Assembly: GCF_000711885.1 (NCBI RefSeq)
Contig: NZ_JONK01000006.1
Coordinates: 241,025-305,024 of the forward strand
Direction of reading: 5' to 3'
DNA length: 64,000 nucleotides
Source: Chromobacterium haemolyticum DSM 19808
Lineage (GTDB): Bacteria > Pseudomonadota > Gammaproteobacteria > Burkholderiales > Chromobacteriaceae
Shown: piece after piece, positions 26,120 to 36,162 of the stretch
How the letters are laid out: each line of letters starts with the position of its first letter
How positions within the stretch are numbered: position 1 is the first letter of the stretch
Translations under genes and position numbers: made by a program
Notes under the pieces: model-generated
Database searches by the model: none
Told to the model about the DNA's origin: nothing
Seen by the model: only the letters and a program-made list of their open reading frames with translations

Positions 26120-27220
26120 ATGCAAGCCGACAAACTGTTCACCCCGCTGCGCGTAGGCGCCGTGACCCTGAAAAACCGAGTGGCGATGGCGCCGCTGACC
26201 CGGCTGCGCAACACCGAGCCGGGCGACGTGCCCACCGCGCTGGCGGAAACCTATTACGCCCAACGCGCCGGGGCCGGCCTGATCGTGGCCGAAGGCACCC
26301 ACATCTCCCCCACCGCCAAGGGCTACGCCGGCGCGCCAGGCATCTACAGCGAAGCGCAAGTGGCGGCCTGGACCAAGGTCAACGCCGCGGTGCACGCCAA
26401 GGGCGGTCTGATCGCGCTGCAGCTGTGGCACACCGGCCGCATCTCGCATCGCTCGCTGCAACCGGACGGCGAAGCGCCGGTGGCGCCGTCGGCGATCCAG
26501 GCCGACAGCCGCACCAATATCCGCGCCGCCGACGGCAGCCTAGTGCGCGAACAATGCGACACCCCGCGCGCGCTGGAAGTCTCCGAACTAGCCGACATCC
26601 TGGAAGACTACCGCCGCGCCACCGACAACGCGCGCCGCGCCGGTTTCGACCTGGTGGAGATCCACGGCGCCCACGGCTATCTGCTGGACCAGTTCCTGTC
26701 GCCCCAGGCCAATGTCCGCACCGACGAATACGGCGGCAGCGTGGAAAACCGCGCGCGCTTCCTGCTGGAGGTTGTGGACGCGGTGGTGTCGGAATGGGAC
26801 GCCGATCACGTGGGCATCCGCATCTCGCCGCTGGGCATCTTCAACGGCATCAGCAACACCGATCAACTGGACATGGCGCTCTACCTGGCCGAAGAGCTGG
26901 CCAAACGCAAATTGGCCTTCCTGCACATTTCCGAGCCGGACTGGGCCGGCGGCCCGGTGCTGGACGAGGGCTTCCGCCAGGCGCTGCGCCAACGCTACCC
27001 GGGGGTGATCATAGGCGCCGGCGCCTATACCGCCGAGAAGGCCGAAACCCTGATCCGCCAAGGCTATATCGACGCCGCCGCCTTCGGCCGCAGCTATATC
27101 GCCAACCCGGATCTGGCCGAGCGTCTGCAAAGCGGCGCGCCGCTGAACCCGCCGGACCCGGCCACCTTCTACGGCGGCGACGCGCGCGGTTATACCGACT
27201 ATCCGGCGATGAATCACTAA
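26120..27220 (+). CDS. nemA: old yellow enzyme-family alkene reductase, NemA-like
   Basis: A 366-aa classical OYE (FMN TIM barrel) that reduces activated alkenes, N-ethylmaleimide and nitrate esters with NAD(P)H. Motifs: [20 protein letters not shown] at the start, [27 protein letters not shown] (substrate-binding histidines), and [11 protein letters not shown] near the C-terminus. It is 45 bp downstream of the nitroreductase, in the same NemR-like-controlled unit. Length and motifs are complete. Confidence 0.92.
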   Translation: MQADKLFTPLRVGAVTLKNRVAMAPLTRLRNTEPGDVPTALAETYYAQRAGAGLIVAEGTHISPTAKGYAGAPGIYSEAQVAAWTKVNAAVHAKGGLIALQLWHTGRISHRSLQPDGEAPVAPSAIQADSRTNIRAADGSLVREQCDTPRALEVSELADILEDYRRATDNARRAGFDLVEIHGAHGYLLDQFLSPQANVRTDEYGGSVENRARFLLEVVDAVVSEWDADHVGIRISPLGIFNGISNTDQLDMALYLAEELAKRKLAFLHISEPDWAGGPVLDEGFRQALRQRYPGVIIGAGAYTAEKAETLIRQGYIDAAAFGRSYIANPDLAERLQSGAPLNPPDPATFYGGDARGYTDYPAMNH

Positions 27221-27244
27221 GCCCAGCGCTAACCGCCAAACACG

Positions 27245-27280
27245 CGGCGCGTCTCCCCTCCCGAGGGCACGCGCCGTTTT
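27245..27280 (+). terminator. terminator after nemA
   Basis: CGGCGCGT pairs with ACGCGCCG, followed by TTTT. Confidence 0.65.
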
Positions 27281-27525
27281 GCCATTGCCTCACCCATCCG
27301 GGCTTGCCGGCCGGCTATTTTCCGCCCAGAGCCGATACCGACCGCGTAAGCAAGCATTGACGGGCTTTTAACGCCCGGCCTGCGCCTTGACCCGGCAGCT
27401 GGCAACTGTGCACAATCGCTGCCGTGCCGTTCCTCGCGGCACCGGACTTGGCCGTCCGGCGAACTACACTGCGAACAAGCGCTTGAGTCTTGCGTTTGGA
27501 TCGCTGCACTCGTGCGCGCTCACAA
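27281..27525. other. intergenic, probable promoter of the C4-like transcript
   Basis: No gene found between the nemA terminator and the C4-like RNA. It must contain the promoter of that transcript, which I cannot fix by eye. Confidence 0.35.
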
Positions 27526-27603
27526 TGGCGGGCCGGGTGGGGACACCTTAGCGGGTGTGCCGGAGTCGTGTAGTCCGGTCGGCCAACCCTGTTCGGTCTG
27601 CCA
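27526..27603 (+). ncRNA. C4 antisense RNA-like leader, second copy
   Basis: The outer strands TGGCGGGCC and GGTCTGCCA (with G-U pairs) enclose ACACC/GGGTGT and CCGGA/TCCGG hairpins, followed by the CCGGTCGGCCAACCCTG strand. Same architecture and signature words as the 1615-1702 RNA. A further inverted repeat (TGCCACC/GGTGGCA) lies between it and the gene. Family assignment is from recalled consensus. Confidence 0.68.
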
Positions 27604-27655
27604 CCTCCGCTTGGCCGTGGGGGTGGCAATGAAAAACCGCTACACGGAGGTGATC

Positions 27656-28078
27656 ATGTCGATCAAAACCCCATCCCGCCGCCATTACCGTCCAGACCCG
27701 GACCCAACATCCCGCGCGGAATTGCCGTTTGCCGGCAACGCGTCCAACCGGCGCGGCGTCCATTGCTGGCAAGTTCCGCCCATAGACGACCAACACGCCG
27801 CACATTTGCTGGGCCGCGAATTCGCAGGACATTTCATCAAGTATTTGCAGGACAACCCCGAAGACGGTCTGCACAATCTGCTCGCTCAAATCGCCGCGGA
27901 CATCGACTTTAGCGACAACAGCGCCGCCAAAGGCTATTGGGAAGGCTTCTTCAGCCTGCTGGAGCAAGTGCTGGCGCTGACCACCTCTCTTTTGGATGTA
28001 TTCGACTACATCGACCGGCTCAACGCACGGGAGGCCGCCGAACGCGCGCTAAAGTCCGCAGCAGTGCCCGGTACTTAA
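27656..28078 (+). CDS. small protein of unknown function, paralogue of 1049-1573
   Basis: A 140-aa protein with an excellent ribosome site, GGAGGTGATC ending at the ATG at 27656. It shares with the 1049-1573 protein an N-terminal FAG motif, an aromatic WQ-x-P segment, a LLAQIAADIDFSDNSA block and FFSLLEQVL, all in the same order. No signal peptide or membrane helix. Located behind a C4-like RNA, a context seen in phage and prophage regions, though no other phage gene is adjacent. Function unknown. Confidence 0.78.
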   Translation: MSIKTPSRRHYRPDPDPTSRAELPFAGNASNRRGVHCWQVPPIDDQHAAHLLGREFAGHFIKYLQDNPEDGLHNLLAQIAADIDFSDNSAAKGYWEGFFSLLEQVLALTTSLLDVFDYIDRLNAREAAERALKSAAVPGT

Positions 28079-28111
28079 CAATTTCAGCAAGCGCCGAGGC
28101 GCCCCAGCATG

Positions 28112-28142
28112 AAAAAAGGAAGCCGAATGGCTTCCTTTTTTT
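28112..28142. terminator. bidirectional terminator
   Basis: AAAAAGGAAGCC-gaat-GGCTTCCTTTTTTT between the convergent small-protein gene and the YecA-type gene; T runs on both strands. Confidence 0.88.
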
Positions 28143-28166
28143 GCTCCCGGCGCGGTGCGCGGAAAA

Positions 28167-28838
<672 letters not shown>

Positions 28839-28883
28839 GATGGATTCCTCAGCTTAAAGATCAGTCTGGCGGCATTGTAAGCC

Positions 28884-28910
28884 AAAAAGCCCCGGCAAGC
28901 CGGGGCTTTT
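28884..28910 (-). terminator. terminator of acyl-CoA synthetase gene
   Basis: AAAAGCCCCGGC/GCCGGGGCTTTT just past the stop codon at 28932, with a T run on the minus strand. Confidence 0.85.
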
Positions 28911-28931
28911 GTTCCCATCGCTTGCGACGAG

Positions 28932-30620
28932 TCAGGCGGTTTTGCCGTCCGCCAGCCCCAACTTCTCCTTCATCTTCTCGCGCATGATGAATTTCTGGAT
29001 CTTGCCGGTAATCGTCATCGGGAAACTATCGACGAATTCGATGTAACGCGGGATCTTGTAATGCGCGATTTGCCCCTGGCAAAAAGCACGGATATCGTCG
29101 GCGCTCACACTTTCGCCGTCGCGCAACCGGATCCAGGCGCACAATTCCTCCCCGAATCTATCGTCCGGCACTCCAATCACCTGCACGTCCTGAATCTTGG
29201 GATGGCGGTAGAGAAACTCCTCCACCTCGCGCGGGTAAATGTTCTCGCCGCCGCGGATCACCATGTCCTTGACCCTGCCCACAATATTGACGTAACCGTC
29301 GGCGTCCATCTCCGCCAGGTCACCGGTGCGCATCCAGCCGGCGGCGTCTATCGCCTCGGCGGTCTTGGCCGGATCGCCCCAATAGCCCGGCATCACCGAA
29401 TAACCGCGGGTGTGCAGCTCCCCGCTCTGGCCACGCGGCACGATGCGCCCTTCCACGTCCACTATCTTCACCTCCACGTGCGGGTGAATGCGCCCCACCG
29501 TGGCCACGCGCTTGTCCAGCGGCGTGTCGGTGGCGCTCTGAAAGCTCAGCGGGCTGGTTTCCGTCATGCCGTAGCCTATGGTGACCTGGCTCATGTTGAG
29601 CTGGCTGGTCACCCGCTTCATCACCTCGATGGGACAGGGGCTGCCGGCCATGATGCCGGTGCGCAGCGTGGACACGTCGTAATCGGAAAAATCCGGGCGG
29701 TCCAGCACCGAGATGAACATTGTCGGCACCCCGTGCAAGCCGGTACACCCCTCTTCCTGCACCGCGCACAGCACCTCCTGAGCGTCGAAGCTCTCCGCCG
29801 GAAACACCATGGTCGCGCCGTGGGTCAGACACAGCAAGGTGCCCAGCACCATGCCGAAGCAGTGGTAAAGCGGCACGGGAATGCATAGCCGGTCGTCCGG
29901 GCCGAACGCCATCGCCGCGCCGGCGAAGTAGGCGTTGTTCAGAATGTTGTGATGGGTGAGGGTGGCGCCCTTGGGGCTGCCGGTGGTGCCAGAGGTGAAC
30001 TGAATATTGATCACATCGTCGAACTGCAGCGTCTCGCCCAAGCGCTGCAACCCGGCTTTCTCCTCCGCCGACGGCACGGCCATCAAATCGGCGAAATTGA
30101 GCATGCCCGGCGTGCGCTGCTGGCCCAGGCGGACCACGATCTCCAGCTGCGGCATGGCGGCGGACTTGAACCGGCCCGGCTCGCAAACGGCGAGCTCCGG
30201 CAGCAGATCGGCCGCCATCGCCAGGTAGTCGCTGCTCTTGAAGCTGGGCGACAGGACCAGTGCGCGACAGCCCACCTTGCTCAGCGCGTACTCCAACTCG
30301 GAGCGGCGGTAGGCCGGGTTGATGTTGACCATGATCAGCCCGGCCTTGGCGGTGGCGAACTGGGTCAGCACCCATTCGGCGTTGTTCTGCGACCAGATGC
30401 CGATGCGGTCGCCTGGCTTGAGCCCCAGCCGGATCAGGCCGCAGGCCAGCCGGTCCACATGCTCTCGCAGCTCCTCGTAGCTCCAACGTATCTGCTGGTG
30501 GCGCACCACCAAGGCTTCGCTGCGCGCATGCTCGCGGCAGGTCTGGTCAAACAACTGGCCGATGGTCTGACCGATCAAGGGCTGCGGGCTGGCGCCGTGG
30601 ACATAGCTGGGCAGGGTCAT
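28932..30620 (-). CDS. AMP-forming acyl-CoA synthetase
   Basis: A 562-aa ANL-superfamily ligase that activates a fatty or branched acid to its CoA ester through an acyl-AMP. The ATP-binding P-loop is [16 protein letters not shown], the A5 motif GYGMTETSP, the hinge [16 protein letters not shown], and the catalytic lysine lies in ITGKIQKF. The ATG at 30620 has AGGAGAG upstream; an in-frame ATG 18 codons earlier lacks one. It is divergent from liuR with a LiuR operator between, so it belongs to the branched-chain catabolic regulon. Substrate not determinable. Confidence 0.9.
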   Translation of the reverse strand: MTLPSYVHGASPQPLIGQTIGQLFDQTCREHARSEALVVRHQQIRWSYEELREHVDRLACGLIRLGLKPGDRIGIWSQNNAEWVLTQFATAKAGLIMVNINPAYRRSELEYALSKVGCRALVLSPSFKSSDYLAMAADLLPELAVCEPGRFKSAAMPQLEIVVRLGQQRTPGMLNFADLMAVPSAEEKAGLQRLGETLQFDDVINIQFTSGTTGSPKGATLTHHNILNNAYFAGAAMAFGPDDRLCIPVPLYHCFGMVLGTLLCLTHGATMVFPAESFDAQEVLCAVQEEGCTGLHGVPTMFISVLDRPDFSDYDVSTLRTGIMAGSPCPIEVMKRVTSQLNMSQVTIGYGMTETSPLSFQSATDTPLDKRVATVGRIHPHVEVKIVDVEGRIVPRGQSGELHTRGYSVMPGYWGDPAKTAEAIDAAGWMRTGDLAEMDADGYVNIVGRVKDMVIRGGENIYPREVEEFLYRHPKIQDVQVIGVPDDRFGEELCAWIRLRDGESVSADDIRAFCQGQIAHYKIPRYIEFVDSFPMTITGKIQKFIMREKMKEKLGLADGKTA

Positions 30621-30689
30621 CGAATCTCTCTCTCCTGGTAGACGGTACGTATCGCTTTTGTTTTTTTCATTCATCCCATAAGTTGACGA

Positions 30690-30704
30690 TTACGTAAACG
30701 TAAA
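30690..30704. promoter_or_regulatory. LiuR operator, liuR/acyl-CoA synthetase gap
   Basis: TTACGTAAACGTAAA follows a TTGACG -35-like box. The same arrangement recurs before liuA (36094-36109). It matches the palindrome known for the MerR-family regulator LiuR. Confidence 0.82.
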
Positions 30705-30767
30705 TCATGCTAGAGCTGAGAACACGTTAAAAAAAAGCTACAATCGCCGCTTGCCTTGGAACACACC

Positions 30768-31154
30768 ATGACCGAACCCGAATTCTTCAGCATCTCCGAC
30801 CTGGCGCGCGATTTCGACGTCACCCTGCGCACCATCCGCTTCTACGAAGAACAAGGCCTGATAGAACCCCAGCGCGACGGCCGCCAGCGGGTATTCAACC
30901 GCCGCGACCGCGCCCGGCTCAAGCTGATACTGCGCGGTAAGCGCATCGGTCTATCCTTGTCCGACATCCGCGAAATCCTGGACATGTATGAACTGGCCCA
31001 CGACGAGGCCAGCCAGTCGCAAAAACTGCTGGACTTGGTACTGGAGCGCCGCCGCCAGCTGGAAGAGCAACGCCGCGACATCGACGCGGTGCTGGAAGAA
31101 ATCACCCGCCTGGAAAACCACTGCCGCACGGTGCTGGCGCAGCCAGCGGCATGA
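30768..31154 (+). CDS. liuR: MerR-family regulator of branched-chain amino acid degradation, LiuR
   Basis: A 128-aa MerR-type regulator. The winged helix (about 8-75) contains ISDLARDFDVTLRTIRFYEE and the LSLSDIREILDMY segment. A coiled-coil dimer helix (about 80-120) follows, with no metal-binding cysteines, as in LiuR. It is divergent from the acyl-CoA synthetase with the operator in the gap, and a matching operator precedes liuA 5 kb away. LiuR represses leucine/isovalerate catabolism in proteobacteria. ATG at 30768; an in-frame ATG 12 bp earlier is possible. Confidence 0.9.
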   Translation: MTEPEFFSISDLARDFDVTLRTIRFYEEQGLIEPQRDGRQRVFNRRDRARLKLILRGKRIGLSLSDIREILDMYELAHDEASQSQKLLDLVLERRRQLEEQRRDIDAVLEEITRLENHCRTVLAQPAA

Positions 31155-31258
31155 CGCCCGCCTAATCTGCGCCAACCTGCGGTCAAAGTGTCCCGCATGG
31201 CTTAAAATCAGGGCTTGAGGCTGGCCCGACCGGGCGCGGCCGCCCCGCTCCCGACGCC

Positions 31259-32929
31259 ATGATAGAAAACCAAACCATGCTGCTGGCGGTGTTCGAACGG
31301 GCGGCGCTGATGTTGATGGCGCTGTTCTTCCTTACCCGCACCCGCCCGTTTCAACATCTGCTGCGCAAACAAGACCACAGTCCGGCCGAACTGGCGGCGG
31401 TATCGCTGCTGTTCTGCCTGTTCGCCGTGTTCAGCACCTATACCGGCATTCCGGTGGACGGCTCGCTGGTCAATGTGCGCATCATCGCCATCCTCTCCGG
31501 CGGCATTCTGTTCGGCCCCTGGGTGGGCATACCGGCCGGTATCGTCTCAGGCCTGCACCGCTACCTGATAGACATCAACGGCTACACCTCGCTGCCCTGC
31601 CTGATCTCCAGCGTCTGCGCCGGCCTGCTGGCCACCTGGATACACTTCCGCGCCGGCAGGAGCCGGCTGTGGCTGTACGGCATTTTGGCCGGCATGTTGT
31701 GCGAGGGGCTGACCATGGGCCTGATCCTGCTGTTGACCGATCCAGCGGTGAGCGTGCCCATCGTCCGCCACATTGCCTTCCCGATGATCTTCGGCACCGT
31801 GTGCGTCGGCCTGATCATCAAGCTGGTGCAAGACGTCAACGACGAAAAAGAGCTGCTGGCCGCGCGCCAGGCCAAGCTGGCGCTGACCATCGCCAACCGC
31901 ACCCTGCCCTATTTCCAGAATCTGGACCGCGACGCCATGGTCCAGGTCTGCACCGTGATCCGGGACCAGTTGGACGCCGACGCGGTGGCCATCACCAACA
32001 CCTCGGACGTGTTGGCCTATGTGGGCCTGGGCAAGGACTACTACGAGATGGACGAGCACTCCGCCATCGGCGCCATCACCCGCCAGGCCATCGCCGGCGA
32101 CCAGATCATCATCGAAAACAATCTGCAGCAATACCACCTGGCGGACTTCCACTCAGTGATCATCATCCCGCTGCGCGAAAAAGCCGGCGTCAGCGGCACC
32201 CTGAAAATCTTCTACCGCAAGAGCCACGGCATCAGCACGCCGTTGCGCGAAGTGGCGGTGGGCCTGTCCCAGTTGATCTCCACCCAGATGGAAGTGTCGC
32301 GGGTCAAACAACTGGAAGAGATGGCGCGCAAGGCGGAATTCAGCGCGCTGCAAAGCAAGATCAACCCGCACTTCCTCTTCAACGCCCTGAATGCCATCTC
32401 CTCGCTGATCCGCATTCAGCCGCAGCAGGCGCGCCAGCTGATCTCCAACCTGGCGGACTACCTGCGCTACAACCTGTCGCTGGGCGACCGGCTCATCGAC
32501 ATCCAGGAAGAACTGCAACAAGTGCGCGACTACGTGGCGATAGAACAGGCGCGCTTCGGCGCCAAGCTGACGGTGGAATTCGATATCGACGACGTGCACG
32601 TGCGCATCCCCAGCCTGCTGTTGCAGCCGCTGGTGGAAAACGCCATCCTGCACGGCATCCAGCCGCGCAAGGAGCCGGGCCGGGTCAGCATCGCGGTCAA
32701 GCGCGACGGCGCCAAGGTCCATGTCTGCGTGCGCGACACCGGCTACGGCGTCAGCCAGGAAGTGCTGGACGGCGTGGCCGCCGGCACGCTGTCCAGCCGC
32801 AGCATAGGCCTGAGCAATGTCAACCAGCGGCTCAAACTACTGTACGGAGAAGGCCTACGGCTGACCCGGCTGGAGCCCGGCACCGCCGTTTGTTTCGACC
32901 TGCCCGCCGCCGAGGAGCCGACATGCTGA
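31259..32929 (+). CDS. ypdA: LytS/YpdA-type sensor histidine kinase
   Basis: A 556-aa membrane kinase. The N-terminal 5TM-LYT sensor (about 1-200) is followed by a GAF domain (about 215-345). The His-kinase motif KINPHFLFNAL has the phospho-His near residue 371. The ATPase domain shows LLQPLVENAILHG and RDTGYGVS. Size and order match E. coli YpdA (also BtsS). It overlaps the LytTR regulator by 7 bp and lies near a YhjX-like transporter, the E. coli YpdAB target, so pyruvate sensing is the best guess; BtsS-like function is the alternative. Confidence 0.86.
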   Translation: MIENQTMLLAVFERAALMLMALFFLTRTRPFQHLLRKQDHSPAELAAVSLLFCLFAVFSTYTGIPVDGSLVNVRIIAILSGGILFGPWVGIPAGIVSGLHRYLIDINGYTSLPCLISSVCAGLLATWIHFRAGRSRLWLYGILAGMLCEGLTMGLILLLTDPAVSVPIVRHIAFPMIFGTVCVGLIIKLVQDVNDEKELLAARQAKLALTIANRTLPYFQNLDRDAMVQVCTVIRDQLDADAVAITNTSDVLAYVGLGKDYYEMDEHSAIGAITRQAIAGDQIIIENNLQQYHLADFHSVIIIPLREKAGVSGTLKIFYRKSHGISTPLREVAVGLSQLISTQMEVSRVKQLEEMARKAEFSALQSKINPHFLFNALNAISSLIRIQPQQARQLISNLADYLRYNLSLGDRLIDIQEELQQVRDYVAIEQARFGAKLTVEFDIDDVHVRIPSLLLQPLVENAILHGIQPRKEPGRVSIAVKRDGAKVHVCVRDTGYGVSQEVLDGVAAGTLSSRSIGLSNVNQRLKLLYGEGLRLTRLEPGTAVCFDLPAAEEPTC

Positions 32930-33654
32930 AAGCCCTGATCGTGGAAGACGAGTACCTGGCGCGCGAGGAGCTGGCCTATTTGATCCGCGAGCACAGCCGC
33001 ATCGACATCGTCGCCAGCGTGGAGGACGGGCTGGAGGCGTTCAAATTCCTGCAGGAACACGAAGTGGACGTGGTGTTCCTGGACATCAACATCCCATCCA
33101 TAGACGGCTTGCTGCTGGCCAAGAACCTGCACAAATCGTCGCGGCCGCCGCGCATCGTCTTCGTCACCGCTTACAAGGAGTTCGCGGTGGAAGCATTTGA
33201 AGTGGAGGCTTTCGACTACATCCTCAAGCCCTACAACGAAGCCCGCATCATCAATCTACTGGCCAAACTGGAAGCGCAAACCCCGCCGGCGGCGGCCGCC
33301 GCGCCGGCCGAAGCCCCGGCCGCCAGCCGCACCGTCAACCTGGTCAAGGGCGACAGCATCATCGTCACTCCCTGCGAACAGATCTACTACGCCGAGGCCG
33401 ACGAGAAAGTCACCCTGGTCTACACCGCGCACGACCGCTATGTGATGTCGATGAGCATCAGCGAATTCGTCGCCCGCCTGCCGGCCGACAGCTTCTTCCG
33501 CTGCCACCGCTCCTACTGCGTCAACATCCACAAAATCCGCGAAATCGCGCCCTGGCTCAATAGCACCTACATCATCAAGCTCTACGACCTGAAGGCGGAG
33601 ATTCCGGTCAGCCGCAGCAATATCAAGGCTTTCCGGCAGTTGATGCATCTTTGA
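32923..33654 (+). CDS. ypdB: LytTR response regulator, YpdB-like
   Basis: A 243-aa regulator with an N-terminal receiver (acidic ED residues near 8-9, phospho-acceptor Asp54 in VVFLDINIP, conserved Lys in YILKPY). An Ala/Pro-rich linker (about 125-140) leads to a C-terminal LytTR DNA-binding domain (about 143-243; FFRCHRSYCVNIHKI). It overlaps the kinase gene. A direct repeat with the spacing of the E. coli YpdB site lies upstream of the YhjX-like gene at 34242. Confidence 0.88.
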   Translation: MLKALIVEDEYLAREELAYLIREHSRIDIVASVEDGLEAFKFLQEHEVDVVFLDINIPSIDGLLLAKNLHKSSRPPRIVFVTAYKEFAVEAFEVEAFDYILKPYNEARIINLLAKLEAQTPPAAAAAPAEAPAASRTVNLVKGDSIIVTPCEQIYYAEADEKVTLVYTAHDRYVMSMSISEFVARLPADSFFRCHRSYCVNIHKIREIAPWLNSTYIIKLYDLKAEIPVSRSNIKAFRQLMHL

Positions 33655-33698
33655 CCAACGAGAAAGCCAAAGCAGCCCAATAGGGCTGCCAGCGGCGA

Positions 33699-34037
33699 CT
33701 ACTGATTCAACTCACAACCGTACTGTCGAATTGCCGCCTGCTCTTCTTCATTGATTCGCGCCAATTCAACATTTTTCAACAACACCAGCTTGATCGGCAG
33801 TGACTGTAATACTGCGGCATGCAATGCTCGATGCACTTTTCTAAAGCCCTCCGGTTTACTTCGCCGGTATGGGAGGCCCGCTAATAAGCGGCGTACATTT
33901 CTCGAGTAATGCTTCAACGGTCGTCTGCTTCCCTTACTCGCTTTCCCGATATAACGCAGACCGCCGATTTCCCACAAATAGAGCAAAGGCAGTCCCTCGT
34001 CCACACCATTGCTCTCAAACTCAAACTGAAAGTCCAT
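33699..34037 (-). CDS. GIY-YIG nuclease-like small protein
   Basis: A 112-aa protein with a GIY-YIG-type core. LPLLYLWEIGGLRYIGKASKG supplies the two short strands in shortened form (LYLW-x6-YIGK); a conserved-looking Arg/His helix follows, then Glu residues near the C-terminus. GC content is visibly lower than in the neighbours, suggesting acquisition by transfer. The ATG at 34037 is preceded directly by nine G's rather than a normal ribosome site. An in-frame TTG farther up would read through the tract. Nuclease activity is not proven. Confidence 0.55.
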   Translation of the reverse strand: MDFQFEFESNGVDEGLPLLYLWEIGGLRYIGKASKGSRRPLKHYSRNVRRLLAGLPYRRSKPEGFRKVHRALHAAVLQSLPIKLVLLKNVELARINEEEQAAIRQYGCELNQ

Positions 34038-34046
34038 CCCCCCCCC
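34038..34046 (-). repeat. poly-G tract at the start of the GIY-YIG-like gene
   Basis: Nine consecutive G's (minus strand) immediately before the ATG. Tracts of this length can slip and alter frame or ribosome-site spacing. Confidence 0.6.
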
Positions 34047-34136
34047 GCTAATTCCATTGGCAAGCAAGCATCGCAATGTAAATGCCAAGCGCCCATACGC
34101 CCCATTCTCAGGGTCTGCAACTGGTTCGCCGTCCTC

Positions 34137-34167
34137 TGCACTTCATTCCGCGCCGCCTGCATCTCAT
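34137..34167 (+). promoter_or_regulatory. YpdB-type direct repeat upstream of the OFA transporter
   Basis: TGCACTTCAT and TGCATCTCAT are separated by 11 bp. E. coli YpdB binds GGCATTTCAT-N11-GGCATTTCAT before yhjX, the same repeat length and spacer. A TATAGT -10 box at 34201 lacks a good -35, as expected for an activated promoter. Confidence 0.75.
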
Positions 34168-34241
34168 GCCGCCGCCGCACCCCCTACATAAGCACAGGCT
34201 TATAGTCACACTAACAGTAATGACTTTAAGCGAGCAGCGCC

Positions 34242-35456
34242 ATGAACGCCTCAAACTCTATCCGCTACCGTACCCTGGCCGGCACCGTCCTCACCCAGTT
34301 CGCCCTGGGCTCCGTCTATACCTGGAGCCTGTTCAACGCCCAACTCTCCGCCAAGCTGTCCGAGCCGGTCAGCCAGGTGGCTTTCGCCTTCGGCCTGCTG
34401 AGCCTGGCGCTGGCGGTGGCCTCCTCGCTGGCCGGCAAATTGCAGGAACGCTTCGGCGTGCAGCGCGTCACCCTGGGCGCCGGCCTAATGCTGGGCCTGG
34501 GCTTCTTCCTCACCGCCCAGGCCAATAATCTGGTCATGCTTTACCTTTGCGCCGGCGTGCTGGTGGGCCTGGCCGACGGCGCCGGCTACCTGCTGACGCT
34601 GTCCAACTGCGTCAAATGGTTCCCGGAGCGCAAGGGCCTGGTGTCCGCCTGCGCCATCGGCGCTTACGGCCTGGGCAGCCTGGGCTTCAAATACATCAAT
34701 CTGGCGTTGCTGGCCCGCTTCAGCCTGGAAACCACTTTTGAACTGTGGGGCCTGATCGCCATGACCATGGTGGTGGCCGGCAGCCTGCTGATGCGGGACG
34801 CGCCGCAGCAACAAGCCGCCGCGCAGCAGAACGCCAACCATGACTACACGCTGGCCGAGGCGATGCGCCAGCCGCAGTACTGGATGCTGGCGCTGATGTT
34901 CCTGACCGTGTGCATGAGCGGCCTGTACGTGATCGGCGTGGCCAAGGACATCGGCGAAAGCTATGTGCACCTGCCGGCGCTGACCGCCGCCAACGCCGTG
35001 GCGGTCATCGCGGTGGCTAATCTGTCCGGCCGCCTGGTGCTGGGCATCCTCTCCGACAAGATGCCGCGCATCCGGGTCATCACCATCGCCCAAATTGCCG
35101 CGCTGGCTGGCATGCTGACCTTGTTGTTCGTGCCCTTGAACGCCACCCTGTTCTTCCTGGCCATCGCCTGCGTCGCCTTCAGCTTCGGCGGCACCATCAC
35201 CGTCTATCCGTCGCTAGTCAGCGATTTCTTCGGCCTCAACAACCTGACCAAGAACTACGGCGTGATCTATCTGGGCTTCGGCATCGGCAGCATCGTCGGC
35301 TCCATCGTCGCCTCGCTGTTCGGTGGTTTCCTGGCCACCTTCCACCTGATCCTGGCGCTATTGATCGTCGCGCTGTTGTTCTCGCTGACCATACGTCAGC
35401 CGGGCGCCGCCAAGGACGAGGCATTCGAAGCCGAGCCGCATCTGGGCAAAGCCTGA
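34242..35456 (+). CDS. yhjX: OFA-family MFS transporter, YhjX-like
   Basis: A 404-aa inner-membrane carrier with twelve predicted helices of the oxalate/formate antiporter MFS family. It has family segments TLAGTVLTQFALGSVYTWSL, NCVKWFPERKGLVSA and DFFGLNNLTKNYGVIYLG. E. coli YhjX has the same length and is induced by pyruvate through YpdAB. Here the gene lies about 590 bp downstream of a YpdAB-like pair, behind a matching direct repeat. The substrate is unknown, probably a small carboxylate. Confidence 0.87.
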   Translation: MNASNSIRYRTLAGTVLTQFALGSVYTWSLFNAQLSAKLSEPVSQVAFAFGLLSLALAVASSLAGKLQERFGVQRVTLGAGLMLGLGFFLTAQANNLVMLYLCAGVLVGLADGAGYLLTLSNCVKWFPERKGLVSACAIGAYGLGSLGFKYINLALLARFSLETTFELWGLIAMTMVVAGSLLMRDAPQQQAAAQQNANHDYTLAEAMRQPQYWMLALMFLTVCMSGLYVIGVAKDIGESYVHLPALTAANAVAVIAVANLSGRLVLGILSDKMPRIRVITIAQIAALAGMLTLLFVPLNATLFFLAIACVAFSFGGTITVYPSLVSDFFGLNNLTKNYGVIYLGFGIGSIVGSIVASLFGGFLATFHLILALLIVALLFSLTIRQPGAAKDEAFEAEPHLGKA

Positions 35457-35474
35457 TTCCCGCGCCGCTCTCTG

Positions 35475-35504
35475 CAACGCCCCCGCTTGGGGGCGTTGTT
35501 GTTG
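35475..35504 (+). terminator. terminator after yhjX-like gene
   Basis: CAACGCCCCC-gctt-GGGGGCGTTG then TTGTT. Confidence 0.8.
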
Positions 35505-35571
35505 GGGAACCGGGAGGAATCCCTGGCAGGGATCGCCTGCGGCGCCCCACTCCTCCACAACAGCTGCCGCC

Positions 35572-36021
35572 TCAGCCCCGCCGCTTGGCCAGCCAGATAT
35601 CCAACTGACGGGCAAAAGCCTGGCGGTCCGCCTGACTCAAGGGCGGCGGGCCTTCGGTCTGCACGCCGCTGGCGCGCAGCGTGTCCATGAAATCCCGCAT
35701 CGTCAGCTGCGCGGCGATGGTGTCCGGCGAATACACGTCGCCACGCCAGTTCAGCGCCTGCGCGCCCTTGCCCAAGGCCTCGGACGCCAAGGGGATGTCC
35801 CCGGTGATCAAGAGATCGTTCGCCGCAATGCGGCGGACAATCTCGTTGTCCGCCACGTCAAAACCCTTGGGAACCTGCAAGGCGCGGATGTTGGGCGCTT
35901 TCGGCACCGCCAATAGCTGATTGGCGACAAACACCAGTTCCACGCCGGTGCGCTGCGCCGCCCGGCACAATGTTTCGCGGATCACCTTGGGACAGGCGTC
36001 CGCGTCCACCCATATCGTCAT
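35572..36021 (-). CDS. YaiI/YqxD-family protein (UPF0178)
   Basis: A 149-aa cytoplasmic protein of the UPF0178 family. It begins with the hallmark [16 protein letters not shown] and contains [22 protein letters not shown], a PIN/NYN-like nuclease fold with clustered aspartates. Biochemical role not established. ATG at 36021 is the family-typical start. It is divergent from liuA; the LiuR operator in the gap could also touch its promoter. Confidence 0.9.
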   Translation of the reverse strand: MTIWVDADACPKVIRETLCRAAQRTGVELVFVANQLLAVPKAPNIRALQVPKGFDVADNEIVRRIAANDLLITGDIPLASEALGKGAQALNWRGDVYSPDTIAAQLTMRDFMDTLRASGVQTEGPPPLSQADRQAFARQLDIWLAKRRG

Positions 36022-36093
36022 TGTCTGTTCTCTGCATGCAAACCCGGCCATGATAACGGTTTCGCGCCGGTTTCCGTCGTCGCCATGTTGACG

Positions 36094-36109
36094 CTTACGT
36101 AAACGTAAG
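36094..36109. promoter_or_regulatory. LiuR operator upstream of liuA
   Basis: CTTACGTAAACGTAAG, a near-perfect palindrome, lies just after a TTGACG -35 box and before AATGAT. Same architecture as the 30690 site. Confidence 0.85.
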
Positions 36110-36162
36110 TAATGATAGAGCATATCACGCGAAATACGCGCGCCCATCAGAGGAGAGAAACC

